Assembly (NCBI GenBank): GCA_022496205.1
Contig: WTXD01000021.1
Location: forward strand, 372,001-436,000
Origin: Gloeopeniophorella convolvens
Taxonomy: Eukaryota; Basidiomycota; Agaricomycetes; Russulales
Reading direction: 5' to 3'
DNA: 64,000 nucleotides
A program made the translations under genes and the position numbers. Shown one piece after another: positions 47,601 to 59,469 of the stretch (the first letter of the stretch is position 1; every line of letters begins with the position of its first letter). Under the pieces are notes generated by a model. The model searched no databases, was not told where the DNA came from, and saw only the letters and a list, made by a program, of their open reading frames with translations.

Positions 47601-49288
47601 TGAGCATTTTCAAACGCTTTTGCCAGCGCCTCCATGAACTCTGCTCCCTCCTCGAAAGACTCGGGGGGCCAGACCTTTGAAATGGAAATAAGAATGTCAA
47701 TTCTGGAGAAATCAACAGTTAGGTAAACCTAGAACCTTGATTTGGATATGCTTTAGCCCTCTGATTAGGTTCTCGTACTTCAAGTCCACGTCTTTGGCCA
47801 CTTGTCCCTGTGCCACTGGTCCCAACTCTGCTAAGAACCGATCGGTGACGCTGATGAACCTAGAATTGGCAAGATAACCAAGGAGTGTCGCATATAGTTC
47901 CGCATTTGTCCTGTGATTGGCACTCTGGGAAAGCAACTTCAGGTCGGGTCTGCGGAATTGTTCGAAAGTGGTCTCCTCTAGCTCAAAGCCAATGCTATCC
48001 CCGAGGGCATCCTTCGAGAGGGACTGCATGACCACGATGAGTGCACGGCACATGATGTATATAGAGGCAAGAGATTTTCGTCCACTCATGACGGAGCTCG
48101 CGTCGTACATCCTGCTCCTGGAAGCTGACGGCGGTGATTGCGATAGTTGGAAGCGGGAGACATCCTGCAAAATTGAGGAACTGTTCTGGGACTGCCTCCA
48201 GCGCCTGATGCTGTCCACAACTGGTTTTGCATTCTTCTGGCCGATGCGACCCAGCGTCTGGAGGATATCGTCAAACTTCGGGTCAATTCCCGGACCTAAA
48301 AAGTCGGGAAGGGGCGGCTCTTGATCCTGGCTCAGGTGTCAGTCCAGCCATGGGCGGAGCCAACAGATAATGAGGCTCACAAGAGGCTGCTTGAGAAACG
48401 TCGCAACCTTGTGCTCCGCAGCTGTAGCGAAGCGCATGAAGATGGCGTGTAGCGCATACTCAGCAGGAGTCCGCAGATCGACCTCCACTTTATCTTCTTC
48501 AGGCTCCACTGGAGTCGGGCTCTCACTTTGAGGGAATCCAGAGAAAAATCCGTTAGGCATTGGCGGGAGCGGCGGTGGAGACGAAGGGAGGCCAAAGCCA
48601 TGGCCATGGTCGCTACCTGTGTCCGAGGTGTAGAATGCAGACCCAGTGTGCGAATGTCCAGAACGGCCCGGAGCATGTCCCTTCGCGCGAGTCGTCCGAC
48701 CGGTGAGTTTGCCCTCGTTGGAACCAGGTGTAGGAGGCCTGTGGTTCGGAGGGCTGGGGTTCTCTGGTCCTCGGCGAAGTGTCTGTGGGACTTGGCCCAA
48801 CGACGAAGTTGAGCGGTTGAACGGTAATGAAGCGTAGTCTAACGGCGGGAGTGGAGGAGGGTCCGCCGCCTTGTTCCCGCTCTTGAATGCATTGCGGATA
48901 GATGCGAAGGACGGCTTCTTCGAGAACGGCGAGGAGCTGGAAGTCGCGATGGATGACTGAGAGGAATGGACGAAAGGAATGGACGCTTTGCGAGACGGGC
49001 GCGAAGACTGAAAGGAGTCATCTGAAGTGACTGAGTCACCTCGGGAATGGAAATAGGGTCGGTCTCCGCGGTCTGGTGCGGTGGTCGTAGGCGTAGTTGC
49101 TGTGGGGGATTCGGAACCGTGGCCGAACGCACCAAAGCCGAATGCCCCGGCGTTGGCGCGAGAGAATAGGTTGGGTGTCAAGCTGAAATCGTCATCGTTA
49201 AGGTCTGCAGAACGTCAGGCAACGAACGCGAGGGAAACTGTGTATATGCGATACCTGGGATGGTGATTTGTATACCCGACTCGCTCAT
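41699..49288 (-). CDS. Cell morphogenesis protein MOR2/PAG1/TAO3 (Furry family)
   Basis: A giant HEAT-repeat scaffold of the RAM/MOR network that works with an NDR kinase and its Mob partner at sites of polarised growth. Eight exons in transcript order: 49288-49255, 49204-48381, 48317-47736, 47674-47537, 47484-47284, 47228-44814, 44761-44613 and 44564-41699, giving 2402 aa, close to yeast Tao3 (2376). The first 270 residues are Ser/Pro-rich. The conserved N-terminal domain then starts near TPAEYALHAIFMRF, followed by KVWPPESFEEGAEFMEALAK and NHPQWAKAIEIIHPKARD. Long helical-repeat tracts follow, with RVSALQILKVLF near the end. The tail is acidic and Ser-rich (DDSDYSSDSD). The acceptor of intron 2 is placed at CAAGAG to keep QPLPPLPDFLGPGID in frame. 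No frameshift was seen across 7.2 kb of coding sequence. Confidence 0.93.
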
Positions 49289-49930
49289 GATGGGCCACGG
49301 AGACCAAGGAGGCTGGACGGCTGCCCTGCGAAGAGTTCCTGCTCACTCGGAGAGCCTCAGGCTACCAGGAAGACAGTGTCGACTTGAGGCGCGGTCGCCG
49401 TGTCCAGCCTTGCCGGAGACGGGATGGGCTCGACTCGGGCGGTGACAACCGCTTACCATCACGTGGTAGCCAAACAGCCGCCGGTGCCCAACGCCTTCAA
49501 CTACACTCACCTCGACGTCTCTCAGTTCAGTGCAACACAACGTGAACAGACAACCCACAGGATTGTTATTTCTGGCCATCTATTTGGCTGGTACGGTACA
49601 CGATCAACGTTACAAAGAGCGAACATAGCAACGGCGCAAGGCCGAGCAGCAAACACCAAGATGCTAGAAAGCGGAGGCAGAACGGTGCGAAAAATTGACA
49701 GGCAGAAGTCATAAGCATGACATGACAGGACCAGCATCATGAAGTCGTGAACACGCGTAATGTCTATAGGGACCAAGAAACCATGAAAGGGAAAATTGCA
49801 TGAGTACCGAAAGTATGATTGCGATGATGCGGACAAAGTTATCCGATGATACAGTGGGGAGTGATGAACGACGCGAGCCCTTGGATGAGTTACTGTCAAT
49901 GTCCAATAAGTTTAGACGTTTTTGTTACGC
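49289..49930. other. Upstream region of MOR2/PAG1
   Basis: This lies between the MOR2/PAG1 start and the 3' end of the RING/RRM gene, both on the minus strand. It would contain the promoter of the first and the 3' UTR of the second. No further gene was seen. Confidence 0.5.
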
Positions 49931-52729
49931 TCAGCACATGCCAGAGAGCCTCTGTGCCAAGGCCTCGACCAGCTGAGGCTCGACCCCGAACTGGCTCGCG
50001 AGCTGCCCAAACTCGACGTTTGGTGAGATGCGCGAAGGTCTCTGCGTCATCACCTTGACGCCTTGACCGAGAGTGGGGTCTGGGGTGCTTGGCTCGTGGT
50101 AGGAACTTTGTCCGCTGATGGAGGAGGATGGGCTATGGGCGAGAAAAGGCTGATGAACATTCACGAGGTTGGAAATCTTCTGGCGCTGTTCAGTTGTGAA
50201 TGCTTGAAAGGAGGATCAGAGCTTGAAAGGGACAACACGGGAAAACTGCCCACCGTCGCAAGTGATGGCAACACTGAGTAGCTGCCCTAGCAGCTCAGGT
50301 CCGTATGTGACACGTTTCTTGTCGTTGGATGCAAGTGATTGGATGGCAGCTAAAACAATGTTCATAACCGGGAGAAAGCTAACGAAGCATCCCACTCACT
50401 GTGTGCGATGTCTATAGAAGGGGTGTTAGGGTTCAGTTGTCCGAAGAGTTTGTAACTTACCAAAAAGCAAGTCCCTTGACGCGACGGACCAAAATAGCCT
50501 ACTGTCCGCATCCGCCGGGAATTTGGACAGCATACTGATTAGGGAGTGGAATGGCAGAGATGGGACCTTGAGGAAGTGTGACTGCGAGGTACTAGAGTCA
50601 GCTGTGCTCATCTACGTAAGCTTGCACTTACATCAGGCGATCGGATCAGATGCAACAGCGCCTTCAGCTCGGCTTCTGATACCAATCCGTGTTCAAGGGC
50701 CGTAACAACCTGCTCGTTGCTCAATCCTGCCAGAGACGGTCTGGATCCGTCGAAGGGGCCTTGCCAGGATGGGAAGAGTGCCTTCATCAGTTCCTCCTGG
50801 CTGCTGCGCGTGACAGTGACGCCGCGTGCTCGCTTGCCCTTGCCAAGTACAGAGTTTTGAGCCGTCCTAAGACTGGCCCTAGCGGCTTCTTCATCACGCA
50901 TCTCTACGTACGCATGACTGAGCGTCTTCCCTTTCCGATCAAGGAGGACGTGAACACGCTTGACGGGATGTTTCAGCCATGTGATGACAGCTGGAGGTGT
51001 GATATCCTATGATCACAGTAGAAAACTGTGGTGAGCAACTTGACATCCTGGTCAAGGTCAACAACACACCCAAGGGACGTTGTCTATGCGTAACACCGGC
51101 GATTCGTCGTCTCGCAGGATGTGAAGGCGGTCGCTCCTGTTGGGTGTCGACGAACCTTGCAAGTCAAAGAAATTGAACTCGTTCACGAGGTTATCATTCC
51201 CGAAACCATCAAGCGTCGCAGGGGGAAGGCGAATACGAGGTGTCCCGGCCGTCGGTACGCCGCTTACCTTGGACCCGGTGTTCTTCAAGTGGAAATTGGC
51301 TACACCAGTTTTGCAAACAGCACACTCCATATCTTTCTCACCCACGATGTTGAGAGCACTGGTTAGACATGCTGAGCATAGCGTGTGTGCGCAAGGCTCC
51401 AGTTCCGCCAAGGAAGGGCCTAAGCTACCGCAAACAGAACAACAGAGCTCTTGCATCGGCGGCTCTAGCGTACGGAAGCTTGGGGATTGGGTGTCACGGG
51501 GAAAGTTCAAGGTCTCAAAAGGCATGTCGGAATCGCCAAAGGGATCGTTGAGAGACAGTGGAAATGTGAGAGGCTCCGCGTGGGAAAAGGTGGTCGGATA
51601 AGGCGCATAACTATTCTCGTCAATGTCGAATAGGTTCGTCTGCCGTGGCATTAGGCGTCAAGATATCACGATGGCAGAGGGACTGACCTGTCCGAGAATG
51701 GGGCGACGGCGCGCATGAGGAGGCTCGGTCAGAGAACCCTTGATCTTGAGAAGGTTGACATTGGAAGTGCGGGGAGAAGGGGTGTTGAGAGAAGCTAGGG
51801 TACGCCGTGCCGGAGTATGAGGTTGCGGCTGGAGGGAAAGGAAGGGCACTTGATTCGTTTGACTGAGCGAGCGAGAACGTCCCTGCATGAGAACAGGGGG
51901 TGCGCTCAGGACTAATACGGCATTTGAGTGTGGCCATCCATATAGCGCTGTGTGGGGCTTACTGGCTATTGTCGGCAAACGGTGACGGAGGGCGATTCAG
52001 CGGATGTTAAGTGGCGGCGAGAGCCGAGATTACGAATGACTTACAATCTGGGCAGACGTCAAGAATTCTGGGAAATAGAGAATTGTCAGAGATGAGCGAC
52101 CGCACAAGATGCAACGTGTACTTACAGAAATTGCGATCGACGAAAGGAATTAGGGGAGAACGAGCAGGATCAGTAAAGAAATGGACATAGTGGACCGCAT
52201 ATATATACCTTCCCAAGGCAAAATCAGCATTCTGCATGTAGAAAATGCTGGGGGTCATGACATACGTACCTTCGTCGCAAACGAGACTATCATCCTCCTT
52301 CGATCCCACTCGAATCCCGTTCTCGTTAGCACGAGAACGCCAACTGTCATCCACACCCGCGCGAGGCATGACTTGCTCGTCGAAGGAGTTTTCGTAGCTT
52401 ATGATTTTGGGTGACGATGTGATATTGTAGCGCTTGAGGCTTGCTACTGACGCCGGAGTCGTCAAGGCCGACTGGCTTGCACTGAACCATGAGGAGGAAC
52501 GCAAGCTCAAAGGGGTATATGGCGTCGAGAGTGTACTTGCGGGAGTCAATGGCGAACGGAAGTAATTCTGCAGCTGATGGTGGTGACGCTGAGCCCTGGG
52601 GATGCGCTGTGGGGTGACCGGAGGTGGGCCATCGCTGCTCGGCTTATGAGAACGAGTGGTATATGCTGGTGTCGTCGGCGCTGAAACGGGGATGCCAGTT
52701 GAAGGGATGCGGTTGTTTGCTGAAGACAT
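49931..52729 (-). CDS. RING-finger plus RRM protein, conserved and uncharacterised
   Basis: Exons in transcript order: 52729-52270, 52067-52045, (51965-51963), 51882-51688, 51639-51070, 51006-50632, 50581-50461, 50411-50400, 50349-50254 and 50202-49931, giving 708 aa. The bracketed 3-nt exon (CCA, Pro) is optional because the frame holds without it. The N-terminal 225 residues are Ser/Thr/Pro-rich. A RING-like zinc finger follows at about 293-340 (CCSVC, then CAHTLCSACL, then CAVC). Next is an RRM-like domain at about 408-490, starting VLRIDNVPWDITPPAV and continuing HVLLDRKGKTLSHAYVEM. A conserved helical part contains ALFPSWQGPFDGSRPSLAGL and SHFLKVPSLPFHSLISML. The combination recalls NOT4/CNOT4, which joins RING, RRM and CCR4-NOT binding, but domain order and spacing differ, so orthology is doubtful. 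Intron 1 (202 bp) is the least certain part of the model. Confidence 0.75.
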
Positions 52730-53431
52730 GGTGGTCGTGAGGAGAGTAAACGCGGAGAAGAAGAGGGAGATAAAAGATGCCGGACAAGGTATGAAAGTAA
52801 AGGGAAACAGGTTCATAAGAGGCGTGTGAATTTGCCTTTTCAGGACGCGTCGGGACGCGATCACGTGGAGTGCGGGCCCACACGTGTGGCTCCGTTCCGC
52901 CCATCGGTCGGACTTCCGAGCCTTATGACAGCCCAGGACAGCTGTCCCAGGCTGTCCCCGCCAGGATGCGCAGCACTGCAACGACCTAATGTAATGCATG
53001 CCGCATCAAGACGATTACTCCGTGCTGCTGTGTTCTTATGGTAGTATTGACACCCAGCAGAGCCGATACCGCCGCCGTGTAGTGGTAAGTTACGTAGTAT
53101 GAATAAGAATATCTATCATAGGTCGAGCAGCTTTGCAGATGAATTACCGTATGGCAATGCTATGTTATGCGATGGATCTGGGATATAAGGAATGGAAGGC
53201 ATTACGATGACAATCATATGGGGAAAAAAATACACCTAATGAACGCGCCACTGAGGGATTGAGGATGTCATATCTGGAAGCTGCGAGCACGAGGCGAGAA
53301 TGCCCCTCAAACGGCAGCGGAACAGCGGTGCTGCGAGCCACGGAGATGAAATAGAGTGGCAACCGGGACGGATCCTTCCCCGTGGTAGCGAAAGGGCTAG
53401 GGTTTGAAGATTCCCGGAAATTGTGGGGGGT
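52730..53431. other. Upstream region of the RING/RRM gene
   Basis: About 700 bases between the RING/RRM start and the stop of the next minus-strand gene. Near 53040-53240 it is AT-rich. No ORF with a motif was found. Confidence 0.5.
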
Positions 53432-55109
53432 TCAGCTCTTTCCGGCCTGTCTGCTGTTACGTTGCGTCCAGGACGGGGGGATTGCTCGGCGCTGAGGAAG
53501 GCCACCGCCGTCGTGCCCACGCGTTGGAGTGATTGGAGATCCCCAGTCTCCGTCGTTCACTGACCCTCTTCGAATGCGTCCTCTGCTGCTAGATGGTGCC
53601 GCGGACTCGTCACCACCATTCCAGGCCCAAGCATCACCTGAATTGCGGGGGCCGTCATCCGCGCGAACATGAGATGCGCGCTCCAAATGGCGTCGCAGGG
53701 ACTTGATGGACTGTTGCCTTCTGGGATGTACCAAGAGCCTCGACAGGTCCAATTCGCCCTCGTCTTCGTCCTCAGACGAGGAGTTCAGGTCGTAGTTATC
53801 TTCTTCTAAGCCGGAACTGTGACCCTCTACTCGGCCGGTTAAACTTGGCCCGCTATCCGCCAAGTACCGCCTTGTCTTGGTTCGTGACGTCCTCGCTTTA
53901 GATTGAGGTGCTTTTCCCTTCCCTCGGGCATTCTCGCCAGAGAATTTTCCTAGAGTAGCGGATGCCAGTGATCCCGAATCGGATCTCCGTCCGGCGATGG
54001 AAGACGAACGGGACGCAGGAGCGGAGCGGCAGACAACGTTCATCTTGACGACTTGCCCAGGGAAAGCCTGCGGGCGCATGGCCAGGACGTCAGGCGGTCG
54101 CAGTGAGTCCGAACCGACGTATCGTGACGCAGTCGTTCGGCTTTGAGTAGCGTTCGTCGCATCTGATCGCATGATGGGTGGACGGCGCCAAGCCATTGTT
54201 CCGTGCCCACGGACAGTACTGGATCGGCTCGTGGGTTGGCTGGAAAATCCCGTTCTAGTTTGCTGGGGAGACTGACGGCGGGAGCGTGGAGACCCCTTGC
54301 CTCCCATATACGCCCCAGGAAAGTCGAGGACTGCCCGGGCGACGGTCTCGAGCCAAGTATTCGGCATGGGTGGTTGGAGAGAATGCCGTGGATAAACATT
54401 TTCGTTCAAACCGACAACACTCCTATCTGCTGTTGGTGACGATGCGTATCCTTTCAGCATTCTTCGTCTGTTGATATTGGGGGCAGACGCAATATGCCGC
54501 AAATACGCCCGAGCCGGAGATGGGTCTGAATCAGGTTGTTGCCCAGGGTAAGGGACCCCCCTCGAGGTATGCGGGTGGCCTTGCCCTCCGCGAACCGGCG
54601 AAGGCGGAGCCCGGGGCGGTCGACCTGAGCAGATTCAGTCAGGTCAATACTTATGGTGAGGCTGTAACGCAGGGTGCGGAAGACTCACTGCCGCTGGTTG
54701 TGACATCGCGACTACGTGATAGTGGGGAGGGGGGCACAGTCTGTGTCTCGTGGTCACTCAGCCTTGGGTTCGGTACTGCGTCTCGCTCTTCAGCGTGCCC
54801 TTGTACAAGTCCGGCCAGGAACCCAACCACAGCGCCAACGCCCCCGCGTTTCCTTGAGATAGATTCGCTGGCCTCTGCGTGGCTCTCATCACGCTCTCTA
54901 TATCGTTCTGTCTCCGGCGTGAAGACACGCGTCTCCTTATAGCCAGCTTCCTTGAGAAGGTCTTCCAGGCGTTCGTACGTGTTCGAAGTTCCGCGATGAT
55001 GGAGGGGTACACGCAAAGTGCCGTTTGAAAGATTGGAAGGATACCTCGATCGGCCGCGCGGTGGAGTGTGGGGGAAAGACGGAGATTCGGATTCGAGTGT
55101 ATCGGCCAT
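53432..55109 (-). CDS. Conserved basidiomycete-type disordered protein, unknown function
   Basis: Two exons in transcript order, 55109-54689 and 54624-53432, giving 537 aa. The intron (GTGAGT...CTCAG, 64 bp) joins TTSG to SRPPRAPPSPVRGG. The only ordered-looking segment is near the N-terminus: TSNTYERLEDLLKEAGYKET with RVFTPETERYRER (about 45-80), probably a helix that binds a partner. A short hydrophobic patch (GAVVGFLAGLVQGH) follows and might be a weak amphipathic membrane helix. A second patch, WLETVARAVLDFPGAYMGGK, lies in the first part of exon 2. The rest is Arg/Ser/Pro-rich with an acidic stretch (NSSSEDEDEGELDLSRLL). No family was recognised. It is divergent from RPN1 with 503 bases between the starts. 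Confidence 0.72.
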
Positions 55110-55612
55110 GGAGGAGCTGGACGATCGAAGGAGGCTAGGTGGTGAGATTGGGGAGGCGGAGCGAGAATAACCCGCCTGTTCCGGGAAGTTATGAGTTGTA
55201 CATGTCTCCGGAGAAAGATGTGCACACCATGGGGCGGGTCCCTCGACTGGGGCTAAAATGCGATGTGTTGGACTAGCTGGAATGGCTGGGTCCAAATTCA
55301 GGCATGAGCAACCCGACGGATCTGCAGAAACGAGATGTGGTGGTCGGGGAGAGCGTGCTGAGAAAAACGCTTGATGGATTGTGAATGCGAAGGCTATCCC
55401 GATGTTGATGCGCTCGTGCAAGACGCTCGTGTGCGAGTTTAGTACTCGTACTCGGATGCAACAGGATGACAAGATTATATGTTACGTAACTACATCGCGT
55501 CCATCTGCTTCTCACGTGGTGTGACACAGTGTGACATGTGACGACGTAACGCGGACTTGCGCGTCGCGGTCAGGGACTCGGATACGGACGCGCGTTCACT
55601 CAATCACTCGTT
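55110..55612. promoter_or_regulatory. Shared divergent promoter upstream of RPN1
   Basis: 503 bases lie between two divergent starts. Notable sites are the palindrome GTTACGTAAC at 55481-55490 (bZIP/CRE-like), CACGTG at 55513-55518 and GACGTAAC at 55543-55550, all within 135 bases of the RPN1 ATG. The yeast proteasome element GGTGGCAAA was looked for by eye and not found. Functional roles are inferred from sequence only. Confidence 0.4.
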
Positions 55613-58600
55613 ATGCCCGACCCGACCAAAGTCGCCATCGCTGTCCCTTCGACGGACCCCAAGAAGAAAGAGAAGGAAGAGAAGGATGGATTAGCCTCCA
55701 AGAAGAAGCCAGATGAGAAAGAAGGGGAGGAGCTGGTGCGTCCCGGTTGAGTGATGGTTTAGTCCACAGCTGAGGCTGCTTTCTCAGTCGGAGGAGGACC
55801 TGCAGCTCCGCGGGGAGCTTGAGATGCTCGTAGAGCGACTCAAAGTGCGCGTTGCTTTCCTCTCTTCATCTACCGCTGATTTCTCGTCTAGGAACCAGAC
55901 ACCACCCTTTACCGGCCTGCTCTTGAGACGCTCCGTACACTCATTCGGACATCTACGTCGTCAATGACCTCCGTCCCGAAGCCCTTGAAGTTCCTTCGGC
56001 CGCATTACCCAGACTTACAGAATCTCTACGAGCTGTGGTCTCCTTCCGAGGACAAGGTGCTTATTCCGTGCCTCCGAAGTTGGATGTATTGACAGTGTAT
56101 ACTCTGCAGAGCCTTTTTGCCGACATACTCTCAGTCCTCGCCATGACATACTCGGACACCGAACCTCGCGGTACCTTACGGTATCGTCTGCTTGCCGCTT
56201 CTATGCGACCTCCAACGTCGCCTTTGGCCGATCCTGGAGACTGGGGACACGAATACGTGCGACATCTAGCTGCTGAGCTCGGCGAGGAGTATACTCTCCG
56301 CGAGCAGGCTGAGGTGCCGAAAGTCGAAGAACAACCACCTGAGTCAGAAGGTACCACAGACGACAAAGGTGATGAACGAATCAAGCCTCAGGTCCCGCTC
56401 TCCGTCGGAACCTTGGAGGATCTTCACAGCCTTGCACTCGTCTGTGCCAAGTTCTTGCTTGAGCATAATGCTGAGCCAGACGCGGTTGACCTCTTGGAGG
56501 AGCTGGAAATCATAGACCAAATTGTGGGCCTCGTAGACGCGAATACGTTTGGTCGTGTGGCTGCATACATGATTGCGTACGCGTTGTTTCTCCGTATCCC
56601 AGCGTTCATGTGTATGAATGAACTTCAGATGCGTCAACTTACTCCCACCGCAAGATGACGTTGCGTTCCTCAAGACAGCGCACCTGATTTATGAGAAGCA
56701 GCAACGGTTCCCTGAAGCCCTCACCCTCGCAATTCGGCTCAACGACCCTGAACTTATTCGCAAAGACTTTCACGCTCCTGGCAATGCGTATGTGCATTCT
56801 TATCGCCTATACATCTCCGTTGACACTTCTGCAGGCAAATGAAGCGTCAATTAGCCTTTATCTTGGCCAGAGCACAAGTACCATATCACTGGTTGCAGCA
56901 CTCACCAGGTGGCGATAATGAGGATGGAGATGAGACTCTTGAAGAACTACCGGAGGATTTACAGGAAATCCTATACAACTCCCGCCTGAGTACGCACTTC
57001 AAGCAATTCGGAAAGGAGGTTGGTGTTCAAGACGCTAAGAGCCTGGAGGACGTCTACAAGTCCCACTTGGAGACCTCGAGTACGTTCTGTTTTGTTTTGC
57101 CATGGGATTGCCGGTCCTCACGACTCGAGCAAAGGATCGTCCACCGCCAATGTCGACTCTGCAAGGGGCAACTTAGCTGGCACGTTCGTAAACGCGTTTG
57201 CAAATGCTGGATTCGGAAATGACAAGCTCATGGTCGAGGCCGAAGAAGGGAGCAGTTGGATATATAAAAACAAGGATCACGGTCCGTACTTTGCAATGTC
57301 GAAAGATAACGCGGCTCTCAACTCTGACCGACAGGAATGCTGTCCGCGGCTGCAAGTCTGGGCCTCAGCTTATTATGGGATACTGACATTGGTCTGAGCC
57401 ATGTGGACAAGTACACATACTCGTCCGAGGAATACATCAAGGTTTGTCGTCACTTGATTGTCGATCTCACGTTCTGACGCATGATGTACAGGCTGGCGCC
57501 TTCCTTGCTACCGGCATCCTCAACACCGGTGTCCGCTCCGAAGCTGATGCTGCATTAGCGCTTCTCGGCGAACACATATCCAACAAGTCTGTCCCGCTCC
57601 GCACGTCTGCTGTCATTGGTCTCGGTTTCGCCTACGCTGGCTCACATCGCGAGGATATTCTTTACTTACTACTCCCTTTGATCTCCGATGACGAGCTCAG
57701 CCTTGAGATCTCTGCTCTCGCCGCGCTTGCAGTGGGCTTCATCTTTGTTGGAAGCGAAAATGGCGAGGCCGCAGGCATCATCCTTCAAACCTTGATGGAG
57801 AGGGATGACCGCGTACTCGACGAGAAGTGGACACGCTTCCTGGGCCTGGGTCTTGCTCTCCTTTACATTGGCAAGTAGTAAGCCCTGTCTCATCAGTTGC
57901 TCCAGCTAACCTCTAGTTGGTAGGCGTGCAAGCCAGTGACTCATACGATGCGACTATCGAGACCCTCAAGGCGATCCCTCATCAAGCATCCAAACAAATT
58001 CAGGTTCTCGTTGAGATGTGTGCCTTTGCTGGCACTGGCAACGTCCTCCGTGTGCAGTCCATGCTCCAAAAGTGTGGCGAGCACCTCAGTGCGAAGGACG
58101 CCACGAGCGACGCCGACCAGGATGGCGAGAAGAAGAAAGAAGAGCCGAAGCAGGACGACACTTTCCAGGCATTTGCGGTCCTTGGGATTGCACTTGTCGC
58201 CATGGGTGAGGACATTGGCGCGGAGATGTCACTCCGACAGTTCAATCACCTCGTAGGTTCCGCTCCCCCTCTAGTGCGGGTCGCCCTAACACCCCGTCGC
58301 AGATGCACTATGGTGATCCTGTCATCCGCAAGAGTGTCCCGCTAGCGCTCGGTCTCGTCTCAGCCTCCAACCCACAACTCTCTATTCTCGATATCCTCTC
58401 AAAGTACAGCCACGACAATGACCTCGCCGTCGCTCTCAACGCCATCTTTGCTATGGGTATTGTCGGTGCAGGCACAAACAACGCCCGTCTCGCCCAGATG
58501 TTACGACAGCTCGCAGGCTACTATCACAAGGAGCCCGACTGCCTCTTCATGGTGCGGATAGCACAAGGCCTGGTGCACATGGGCAAGGGGACGATCGGCA

Positions 58601-59113
58601 TCAACCCGTTCTACCTCGACCGGGCTATCATGAGCAAAGTTGCTGTCGCAGGTCTGCTTGCGACACTAACTGCGTTCACAGATGCCAAAGCTTGTGAGTG
58701 GTCGACCTACTTCGTTTTGCCTAATCCTGACCCTGCTACCTTCCAGTCGTCTTGGACAAGTATCATTGGATGTTCTATTTCCTTGTCCCGGCGATGTACC
58801 CGCGGTTCCTCATCACTCTCGACGAGGAGCTCGAGCCCAAGCCAGTGACTGTACGGGTTGGCACGGTAAGCATATACATGCAACTGTCATCACTTTTTGG
58901 TTCATACGTTATCTCCAGGCTGTCGACGTTGTTGGCCAGGCAGGTAAACCGCGCACGATCTCTGGCTTCCAGACCTACCAGACGCCAGTGCGACTAGCAA
59001 CGACGGAGCGTGCGGAGCTCGCGACGGAGGAATATATTCCTTTCGCCAATGTATTGGAAGGGTTCGTTTTATTACAAAAGAACCCGGGCTGGGAAGAGAA
59101 GATGGAGCTGTAG
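55613..59113 (+). CDS. RPN1: 26S proteasome regulatory subunit RPN1 (PSMD2)
   Basis: The largest base subunit scaffold of the 19S regulator, which docks ubiquitin receptors, shuttle proteins and Ubp6. Thirteen exons, 55613-55735, 55788-55844, 55892-56056, 56110-56576, 56629-56787, 56835-57079, 57135-57281, 57335-57441, 57492-57870, 57924-58252, 58303-58693, 58747-58865 and 58919-59113, giving 960 aa. The N-terminus is Lys/Glu-rich and charged. Conserved blocks include [74 protein letters not shown] and, in the proteasome/cyclosome repeats, [17 protein letters not shown] and [16 protein letters not shown]. The C-terminus holds [19 protein letters not shown]. Intron 9 is GC-AG (GCAAGT...GGTAG); the overlapping GT donors run into stops. 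The length fits the family. Confidence 0.95.
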
Positions 59114-59246
59114 GGTACTCGGTCGCGCTTGTAATTCCATGAAGTCAACATTCTATAATCTCCTCCACTCGGTGCGACGTCAGCAGCATGCCTCGCGGTA
59201 GCCCACGTGGGTTGTCGTAGGAGCAGAGTTGCATCATGGTTATCAC

Positions 59247-59317
59247 GGCCGCCTGGCGAAATGGCATCGCGTCTGACTACGAATCAGGAGATTGCAGGTT
59301 CGACCCCTGCGGTGGTC
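59247..59317 (+). tRNA. tRNA-Arg (anticodon ACG), second copy
   Basis: Identical over all 71 bases to the gene at 7103-7173, with the same cloverleaf and no intron. It lies 133 bases after the RPN1 stop on the same strand. A T4 run at 59324-59327, and another soon after, can terminate RNA polymerase III. Confidence 0.95.
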
Positions 59318-59469
59318 ATTGCATTTTGCCTTTTCTTTTCAGCAAGATCGGCTCGCTGAGGGATCGACCGTCTAGCGGGCACTGTCAAGCATGGGTACAG
59401 CGCCACATAATGCGATCTTAAACTTTGTACGTCTATATTATAGAATAGATAGGTTGGAGGATTTGTGCA

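Noticed and set aside
51640..51978. Alternative frame of the RING/RRM exon (reading GTFSLAQSNESS)
   Set aside because: It cannot be joined to the TNLFDIDEN exon without a stop; the frame reading GRSRSLSQTNQ joins cleanly.
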